Shown: positions 57,733-64,000 of the stretch, piece after piece
Layout: each line of letters begins with the position of its first letter
How positions within the stretch are numbered: position 1 is the first letter of the stretch
Origin: Mesorhizobium huakuii
GTDB lineage: Bacteria; Pseudomonadota; Alphaproteobacteria; Rhizobiales; Rhizobiaceae
Length of the DNA stretch: 64,000 bases
Direction of reading: 5' to 3'
Assembly: GCF_030160235.1 (NCBI RefSeq)
Contig: NZ_BSNY01000018.1
Location: 124,001 to 188,000, forward strand
The notes under the pieces: model-generated
Seen by the model: the letters and a program-made list of their open reading frames with translations, nothing else
The model's database searches: none
What the model was told of the DNA's origin: nothing
Translations under genes and position numbers: made by a program

Positions 57733-58920
57733 ATGACCGCAGCATTTCTCTCCCATATCGACAGCGAGCTTGCCGGGCTCAAATCGGCCGGCCTCTACAA
57801 GTCCGAGCGGGTGATCTCCTCGATGCAGTCGGCTGAGATCGAGGTCGGCGGCGAGAAGGTGCTGAACTTCTGCGCCAATAACTATCTCGGCCTCGCCGAT
57901 AGCGCCGACCTGCGAAAGGCGGCCTCGCAGGCTCTGGACCGCTATGGCTATGGCATGGCCTCGGTGCGCTTCATCTGCGGCACGCAGGAGGAACACAAAG
58001 AGCTCGAAGCGACGATCTCGTCCTTTCTTGGCCTGGAAGACACCATCCTCTATGGCTCTTGCTTCGACGCCAATGGCGGCCTGTTCGAGACGCTGCTTGG
58101 CGAGGAAGACGCGATCATTTCGGATGCGCTGAACCACGCCTCGATCATCGATGGGGTCAGGCTGTCGAAGGCCAGGCGCTTCCGCTACGCCAACAACGAC
58201 ATGGCCGATCTCGAGGCGCGGCTGAAGGAAGCCAGGGATTGCCGCTTCAGACTGATCGCCACCGACGGCGTGTTTTCGATGGACGGCATCATCGCCAACC
58301 TGAAGGGCGTCTGCGACCTTGCCGACAAATACGATGCCATGGTCATGGTTGACGACAGCCATGCGGTCGGCTTCGTCGGCAGACAAGGCCGCGGCTCGGC
58401 CGAGCATTGCGGCGTCGAGGGCAGGGTGGACATCATCACCGGCACGCTGGGCAAGGCGCTCGGCGGCGCTTCCGGCGGTTACACGTCGGGCAAGAGGCAA
58501 GTGGTCGACTGGCTGCGCCAGCGTTCGCGGCCCTATCTATTCTCCAACACGCTGATGCCGGCCATCGCCGGTGCCTCGATCAAGGTGTTCGAGCTGGTCC
58601 GCGATGGCGATGCCTTGCGCGAGCGCCTCTATGCCAATGCGGCGCGGTTCAGGTCGCAGATGGGCAAGCTTGGCTTCACGCTGGCCGGCGCCGATCATCC
58701 GATCATCCCGGTGATGCTGGGCGAGGCGACGCTGGCGCAGGAGATGGCGGCGCGCATGCTGAAGCGCGGCATCTATGTCATCGGCTTTTCCTTCCCGGTG
58801 GTGCCGAAGGGCCAGGCGCGCATCCGCACGCAGATGTCGGCGGCGCATTCCAGCGCCGATATCGACAGGGCGGTCGAGGCCTTCGGCGCGGTCGGCAGGG
58901 AGCTGGGCGTCATTTCCTGA
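57733..58920 (+). CDS. kbl: 2-amino-3-ketobutyrate CoA ligase (glycine C-acetyltransferase)
   Basis: The 395-residue PLP enzyme cleaves 2-amino-3-oxobutyrate with CoA to glycine and acetyl-CoA, the second step of threonine degradation. The PLP lysine is Lys241 in [13 protein letters not shown]. Flanking features are [52 protein letters not shown] and the C-terminal [18 protein letters not shown] lies about 8 nt before ATG 57733. It is followed 52 bp later by tdh, giving the complete two-gene threonine pathway. Confidence 0.96.
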   Translation: MTAAFLSHIDSELAGLKSAGLYKSERVISSMQSAEIEVGGEKVLNFCANNYLGLADSADLRKAASQALDRYGYGMASVRFICGTQEEHKELEATISSFLGLEDTILYGSCFDANGGLFETLLGEEDAIISDALNHASIIDGVRLSKARRFRYANNDMADLEARLKEARDCRFRLIATDGVFSMDGIIANLKGVCDLADKYDAMVMVDDSHAVGFVGRQGRGSAEHCGVEGRVDIITGTLGKALGGASGGYTSGKRQVVDWLRQRSRPYLFSNTLMPAIAGASIKVFELVRDGDALRERLYANAARFRSQMGKLGFTLAGADHPIIPVMLGEATLAQEMAARMLKRGIYVIGFSFPVVPKGQARIRTQMSAAHSSADIDRAVEAFGAVGRELGVIS

Positions 58921-58972
58921 GCAGCCGGCGCCGAAAAGCGATTCCGGATCAAGAGATTCAAGGGACAAAAGA

Positions 58973-60007
<1,035 letters not shown>

Positions 60008-60036
60008 GCGCGTCCGACAACCGTAGCCAGCAAAAA

Positions 60037-60097
60037 CCCTAGAGCAATTCCAGGAAAAGTGTGAGCGGTTTCCCTAGGGCGGTAAAACGCTCTAGGG
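60037..60097. repeat. REP element overlapping the end of the CDP-alcohol transferase gene
   Basis: A perfect 9-bp inverted repeat CCCTAGAGC (60037-60045) and GCTCTAGGG (60089-60097) encloses GAGCAATTCCAGG and GTGAGCGGTTT. The latter is the reverse complement of unit B at 10249-10298. The right arm supplies the stop codon of the CDP-alcohol phosphatidyltransferase gene (60092-60094 on the minus strand). Confidence 0.8.
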
Positions 60098-60736
60098 TCG
60101 TCTGGCTTTCAGCCATCGCACCTGTCGCCAGGCGCGGCGCAGCGCGGTTGCGGCGGAGCCGATCGCGATGATGGCAAGCGCGAGCATCAGGACCTCGTTG
60201 CGGCCATTCCAGAGAAATTCCACCGAAGTCAGCAGTGCGGCGATCGTTGCAACCGCCATGCGGTGCTGCTTGGCCATCGGGCCGGAGAAATCGCTCGGTC
60301 CTTCATTGGCCCGCCCCAGTTCCCGAACATAGGCGGTAAGAACCGAAAAACAGGCGGCTGCCCAGCCAAGGCCGGGCATGGCGATGCCATAGCCTATTCC
60401 GACCATGATGGCGATGTCGGCGCTCCTATCCGGGAACTCGTTCCAGAACGGCCCATCGGCCGATGCCTTGCCGCCTTCGACAGCGACCATGCCATCGAAC
60501 AGGTTGCACAGCAGACGCAGTTGGCAGAACAGCGCAGCGCCCAGCAAGAGCAGCAAACGCACCATGCCGTCGCTCTGCCCGCCGAGCCAGAAAGCGGTGC
60601 CGGCCAGCGCGCCGGCGAGGATACTGGCCTGCGAAATCTGGTTGGGGGTCACCGACAGTGCGGCGAGACGTCTGGCCGTCGCTTGTGCCCAGCGCGTGTC
60701 GCGGCTTGCAAGGGGTCTGCGATCGCCTGTGTTCAT
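60092..60736 (-). CDS. Divergent CDP-alcohol phosphatidyltransferase family protein
   Basis: The 214-residue membrane protein has about six hydrophobic segments and the CDP-alcohol transferase region CNLFDGMVAVEGGKASADG then PFWNEFPDRSAD. The canonical motif is DxxDGxxAR, then GxxxDxxxD; here the first Asp is Asn, the Arg is Val and the third Asp is Asn. This looks like a subfamily with a changed active site rather than a decayed gene, because the spacing is intact. It is the last gene of an operon with a CdsA-like and an acyltransferase gene (7-bp gap from cdsA). The product alcohol is unknown. Confidence 0.82.
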   Translation of the reverse strand: MNTGDRRPLASRDTRWAQATARRLAALSVTPNQISQASILAGALAGTAFWLGGQSDGMVRLLLLLGAALFCQLRLLCNLFDGMVAVEGGKASADGPFWNEFPDRSADIAIMVGIGYGIAMPGLGWAAACFSVLTAYVRELGRANEGPSDFSGPMAKQHRMAVATIAALLTSVEFLWNGRNEVLMLALAIIAIGSAATALRRAWRQVRWLKARRP

Positions 60737-60743
60737 CAGTGCC

Positions 60744-61694
60744 TCATCCGGGCGACCAGAAATAGCGCGTAAGGTGGAAGAATATCGGAGCAGAGAAAAC
60801 CACCGAATCCAGCCGGTCGATCAGGCCGCCATGGCCGTCTATCAGATGGCCCCAATCCTTCACGCCGCGGTCGCGTTTGATCGCGGACATGACAAGGCCG
60901 CCGAAAAAACCCATCAACGTGATCAGGAAGGCCATTGCGCCGGCCTGAAGCGGAGAGAACGGCGTGATCCACCACAGGCCAGCGCCGACGAGGCTGGCGC
61001 AGGCAATGCCGCCGACGAAACCTTCAACAGTCTTGGACGGCGAAAGCCTTGGTGCGATCTTGGTACGCCCGATCATCTTCCCCCAGATATATTGCAGCAC
61101 ATCGCTCGACTGAACGACGATGACGAGGAAGGCTATCAAAAGCACATTGCGGCCCTCGTAGCCGGGAATGTGCAACGTCAAAAGAGCCGGGACGTGCGAG
61201 GCGCAGAAGACGCAGATCATCAGCGCCCATTGCACCTCCGCGATTCGGACCAGGAAGTGCTGCGTGTCGCCCCGGACCGCGGAGATGATGGGCATCAACA
61301 GGAAGGCGTAGACTGGGATGAAAACGGAAAAGATTTCGTAATTCTCGATCCAGAGCAGGGCGTATTGCAACGGCAACACGACGAAAAACGCGGTGGCCAG
61401 CGCCCAGTGGTCGGCGCGCCGCGTATTGGTCAGCGTCACGAACTCGCGAAGGGCGGCGAAGGAACAGAAGCCGAAAAGCAACAGAACGCCGATGCGCCCG
61501 GCGACGAACGCGATGGCGATGAGGATCGCCATCACCCACCAGGCATTGATTCGGGCGTTGAGGTTCTCGATGGCCGGATTCGAACCATCTGGCGACAAGC
61601 GTCGCTCAAGGACATGGCCTACGAACGAGGCCACGAGCAGGATCCCGCAGACGCCGAGCACGAGAACCATCATGTCGAAGTGGGTCGCGCTCAT
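60744..61694 (-). CDS. Phosphatidate cytidylyltransferase (CdsA-like)
   Basis: The 316-residue integral membrane protein has about eight transmembrane segments. The C-terminal CDP-DAG synthase signature SAIKRDRGVKDWGHLIDGHG then GLIDRLDS is intact in its catalytic residues. It makes CDP-diacylglycerol from phosphatidate and CTP. It overlaps the acyltransferase stop (ATGA at 61691-61694). A second, essential CdsA must exist elsewhere, so this copy probably serves a dedicated lipid pathway with its neighbours. Confidence 0.88.
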   Translation of the reverse strand: MSATHFDMMVLVLGVCGILLVASFVGHVLERRLSPDGSNPAIENLNARINAWWVMAILIAIAFVAGRIGVLLLFGFCSFAALREFVTLTNTRRADHWALATAFFVVLPLQYALLWIENYEIFSVFIPVYAFLLMPIISAVRGDTQHFLVRIAEVQWALMICVFCASHVPALLTLHIPGYEGRNVLLIAFLVIVVQSSDVLQYIWGKMIGRTKIAPRLSPSKTVEGFVGGIACASLVGAGLWWITPFSPLQAGAMAFLITLMGFFGGLVMSAIKRDRGVKDWGHLIDGHGGLIDRLDSVVFSAPIFFHLTRYFWSPG

Positions 61695-62341
61695 TCCGCA
61701 GCCTTTTTAGGCGCCAGCGCGAGCAGCGCCTCCCGTGCCCGCTCGAGAAACATATCCTTGTCCTCGCCATCAGCCAGATGCATTGGCTCGCCGAACGTCA
61801 CTGTGCAGATCAATGGGATAGGCACGAACTCCCCCTTCGGCATCACCCTGTTGAGATTGGCGATCCATACCGGCACCAATTCGAAGTCCGGGTGCAACGC
61901 CGCCAAATGGAACAGGCCGGATTTGAATGGCTGCAAGGACGCATCGGACTGGTTGCGCGTGCCTTCCGGGAAGAGGATGAGCGAGGAGCCTTCCCGCATC
62001 GCCTCCCCCATGCTCTCGACGGGATCCATCGTGCGTGCGTCGCGATTGCGATCGATCAGGACGGCATTGAAAACGTCGCGCCCGATGAAGCTTCGGAGTT
62101 TTGATTTCAGCCAGTAGTCGGCGCCCGCTACGGGACGGACCCGTCGACGCAGGCGCGGCTGCAGGACAGCCCAGATCAGGATGAAATCCCCATGGCTGGA
62201 GTGGTTGGCAAAGAAGATCGAGCGACGGCGAGGCAGCCTGCCTTCGTGCCAGAACGGCCGCACGGCGGTGATCGCGCGGGCAAACAGCAAGACGACCACG
62301 GCCACCGGCTTCGCAATCAGCGACTTCATCCACCCCCCCAT
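61691..62341 (-). CDS. 1-acyl-glycerol-3-phosphate acyltransferase family protein (PlsC-like)
   Basis: The protein has about 216 residues, with a membrane anchor at the N-terminus (AVVVLLFARAITAVRPF). Motif I is NHSSHGDFILIW (HxxxxD), motif III-like LILFPEGTRNQS is in the middle and VPVWIANLNRVMPKGEFVP is near the C-terminus. It would acylate lysophosphatidate or a related lipid, feeding CdsA. ATG 62341 or 62329 (with a G-rich upstream stretch) could start it. It is the first gene of the three-gene phospholipid operon. Confidence 0.88.
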   Translation of the reverse strand: MGGWMKSLIAKPVAVVVLLFARAITAVRPFWHEGRLPRRRSIFFANHSSHGDFILIWAVLQPRLRRRVRPVAGADYWLKSKLRSFIGRDVFNAVLIDRNRDARTMDPVESMGEAMREGSSLILFPEGTRNQSDASLQPFKSGLFHLAALHPDFELVPVWIANLNRVMPKGEFVPIPLICTVTFGEPMHLADGEDKDMFLERAREALLALAPKKAAE

Positions 62342-62433
62342 TCGTTCATGGATCATCCGCCAGTCGACAACAGGCGCACAAAATCCGCCGTCGGACAAGC
62401 AGGGATCGCGAGACCCATGGCTGCTTGAGCGCG

Positions 62434-62922
62434 CTACCCCTTCGCAGCGACCGTCTTGCATTCTCCCGGAGAAAGCCGCTGTCTCGTACCCAATGCGATT
62501 TCCAGCGACAAGACACCCTTGACGATAGCGGCCCGTTCGTCGGCGCCCAACTTGGCAAGCAACGCCTGCTCGAACGCCTTCGCCAACGGCACCATCTCAC
62601 GATAGGCGGCAAGGCCCGCCTTGGTAAGCGTCAAATGCTCGACACGGCGATCGTTTTCATCGGGAGTTCGCGTCAGCCAGCGCCGGCGTTCGAGCTCCGC
62701 CACGGCGCGCGACACTTTGGTCTTGTGCATGGCAGACTGCTCGCCGAGTTCTGTCGCGGTCATCGTCCCGCGCTGGCCAAGTCCGGAAAGCGTGCGCCAT
62801 TCCGGGCGCGTCAGCCCGTGACTGTCCTTGTATATCCGCGAGAATTCGCGGCTGACGGCATCGGCAAGGCGGTACAACCGGTAGGGCAGGAAGCTTTCGA
62901 GTTCCAGGATCTCCGGTTCCAT
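62434..62922 (-). CDS. MarR-family regulator divergent from hmgA
   Basis: The 162-residue regulator has an N-terminal LPYRLYRLADAVSREFSRIY, recognition helix AMHKTKVSRAVAELERRRWL and wing RTPDENDRRVEHLTLTKAG. It is divergent from the homogentisate dioxygenase gene with 114 bp between starts. By analogy with HmgR-type regulators it probably represses hmgA and responds to homogentisate or a relative. This is inferred from position. Confidence 0.88.
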   Translation of the reverse strand: MEPEILELESFLPYRLYRLADAVSREFSRIYKDSHGLTRPEWRTLSGLGQRGTMTATELGEQSAMHKTKVSRAVAELERRRWLTRTPDENDRRVEHLTLTKAGLAAYREMVPLAKAFEQALLAKLGADERAAIVKGVLSLEIALGTRQRLSPGECKTVAAKG

Positions 62923-62957
62923 GGGTCATTTCCCTGCGCGCCATGGTGGCATTGATA

Positions 62958-62986
62958 GTTACATTTCTGATGGTTACAAATGAAAC
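62958..62986. promoter_or_regulatory. Candidate MarR operator between the regulator and hmgA
   Basis: GTTACATTT (62958-62966) and AAATGAAAC (62978-62986) form an inverted repeat with one mismatch, and GTTACA recurs at 62973-62978 with 15-bp spacing. The site lies 36 bp upstream of the regulator start and 51 bp upstream of hmgA, within the region where both promoters must be (TTGACC on the minus strand at 62993-62998). Confidence 0.5.
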
Positions 62987-63036
62987 GAGTTTGGTCAATC
63001 CGGCTGGCGCCTGCCGGACGCGCAAGGGAGGAAGCG

Positions 63037-64000
63037 ATGGCCTTTTCCTACATGCCGGGCTTCGGCAACGATTTCGAGACCGAAACCTTGCCCGGCTCGC
63101 TGCCGCAGGGGCGGAACTCGCCGCAGCGGCCGGCCTACGGCCTCTACGCCGAGCAGCTTTCGGGCTCGCCCTTCACCGCCCCGCGCGGCACCAATGAGCG
63201 CTCATGGCTCTATCGCATCCGGCCGAGCGTCAAGCACACCGGACGTTTCAAGGCGGTAGCTTATCCCTTGTGGAAGACAGCTCCCAATGTCGGCGACCAC
63301 GAACTGGCGCTTGGCCAGTATCGCTGGAATCCGGTGCCGATGCCGAAGGAGCCGACTAATTTTATTCAAGGCATGCGCAGCATTACCACGGCTGGCGACG
63401 TACTCGGGCAGACCGGCATGGCTGCCCATGTCTATGTCGCCAACACATCGATGGTCGACGATCATTTCTTCAACGCCGATGGCGAGTTGCTGGTGGTGCC
63501 GCAGGTCGGTGCCTTGCGTCTGGTGACGGAGATGGGCGTGATCGAGCTTCGGCCCGGCGAGATCGCCGTGCTGCCGCGCGGACTCGTCTTCAAGGTTGAG
63601 TTGGTCGATGCCGAAGTGCGCGGCTATGTCTGCGAAAACTACGGCGCCAAGCTGACCTTGCCCGACCGTGGCCCGATCGGCGCCAATTGCCTGGCCAACC
63701 CGCGCGACTTCAAGACACCCTGCGCCTGGTTCGAGGAGAAGGAAACGCCGTGCCGGCTGATCGTGAAATGGTGCGGCAATTTCCATGTCACCGAGATCGG
63801 CCACTCGCCGCTCGACGTCGTCGCCTGGCATGGCAACTACGCGCCCTACAAATATGATCTGGCGACCTTTTCGCCGGTCGGCGCCATCCTGTTCGATCAC
63901 CCCGATCCGTCGATCTTCACCGTGCTGACGGCGCCGAGCGGCGAGGAAGGCACCGCCAACATCGACTTCGTCATCTTCCCGCCGCGCTGGCTGGTGGCGG
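63037..64000 (+). CDS. hmgA: Homogentisate 1,2-dioxygenase (partial, 3' end beyond window)
   Basis: About 321 residues of a roughly 450-residue Fe(II) enzyme are present. It opens the ring of homogentisate to maleylacetoacetate in tyrosine/phenylalanine degradation. Visible segments are [58 protein letters not shown] and [20 protein letters not shown]. The frame is open to the last base. AGGGAGG precedes ATG 63037 by 5-6 nt. It is divergent from a MarR gene. Confidence 0.96.
   Translation, partial: MAFSYMPGFGNDFETETLPGSLPQGRNSPQRPAYGLYAEQLSGSPFTAPRGTNERSWLYRIRPSVKHTGRFKAVAYPLWKTAPNVGDHELALGQYRWNPVPMPKEPTNFIQGMRSITTAGDVLGQTGMAAHVYVANTSMVDDHFFNADGELLVVPQVGALRLVTEMGVIELRPGEIAVLPRGLVFKVELVDAEVRGYVCENYGAKLTLPDRGPIGANCLANPRDFKTPCAWFEEKETPCRLIVKWCGNFHVTEIGHSPLDVVAWHGNYAPYKYDLATFSPVGAILFDHPDPSIFTVLTAPSGEEGTANIDFVIFPPRWLVA

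Overview
The window looks like chromosomal DNA of a Rhizobiales alphaproteobacterium, most like Mesorhizobium or another Phyllobacteriaceae member. The support is high GC with long spurious antisense frames, the block tldE / inositol-phosphatase / DUF4170 / DUF374 acyltransferase / waaA / lpxK / DUF2093, the divergent efp-epmA pair, kbl-tdh, an MttB-type methyltransferase, and REP elements of the 'gagcatgatc...gatcatgctc' kind. The species assignment is inference. I saw no rRNA, tRNA, CRISPR array, prophage, transposase or replication origin. The content is mostly housekeeping and metabolism with scattered accessory genes.

Layout. 1-3.0 kb: end of a probable DUF1636 metal-binding protein, then the ATPase, binding protein and permease of an iron/B12-type ABC importer. 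3.2-6.7 kb: MarR regulator plus emrA/emrB drug efflux, with a strongly foldable 117-nt element between emrA and emrB. 6.7-15.2 kb: CAP-domain lipoprotein, three Tad/TadG-like surface proteins (two are tandem VWA paralogues), a VOC protein, a DUF2189 membrane protein and a LysE exporter. 15.5-17.4 kb: HAD-IIA protein and ribF. 17.4-23.1 kb: HdeD-like and MipA-like proteins, ileS and a lipoprotein. 23.1-26.5 kb: tadA, a repeat-rich RsuA/RluB-type pseudouridine synthase and rsmD. 26.6-30.4 kb: a pair of M16 peptidases, the second interrupted in frame by a palindromic repeat, and a patatin. 30.5-34.3 kb: RibD-C/DHFR-like protein, HNH nuclease, efp, epmA and a VOC protein.

34.5-40.3 kb is the envelope cluster (tldE, IMPase, DUF4170, DUF374 acyltransferase, waaA, lpxK, DUF2093), compact with ATGA-type overlaps. 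40.4-45.3 kb: a tail-anchored hypothetical, a LysR regulator with a divergent EamA exporter, DUF1905 and mutL. 45.3-49.6 kb: a LysR regulator divergent from an MttB-family methyltransferase and a TAT-exported ABC binding protein with no permeases beside it. 49.7-53.4 kb: two paralogous DUF3828-like exported proteins, queF and a trimethylamine-dehydrogenase-like flavoenzyme. 53.6-54.5 kb: a small membrane protein and a divergent MarR gene flanking a perfect 26-bp palindrome. 54.5-60.0 kb: polysaccharide deacetylase, a GGDEF-EAL protein, kbl and tdh. 60.1-62.3 kb: a three-gene phospholipid operon (acyltransferase, CdsA-like, divergent CDP-alcohol phosphatidyltransferase). 62.4-64.0 kb: a MarR regulator divergent from hmgA, which runs off the window.

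The observations I rate highest are the structured emrA-emrB intergenic element, the in-frame palindromic repeat in the second M16 gene, the phospholipid operon whose CDP-alcohol transferase lacks canonical motif residues, the flavoenzyme with an altered Fe-S cysteine motif, and the perfect MarR-type palindrome at 54.0 kb. No single gene set here is convincing as a wholly new system.
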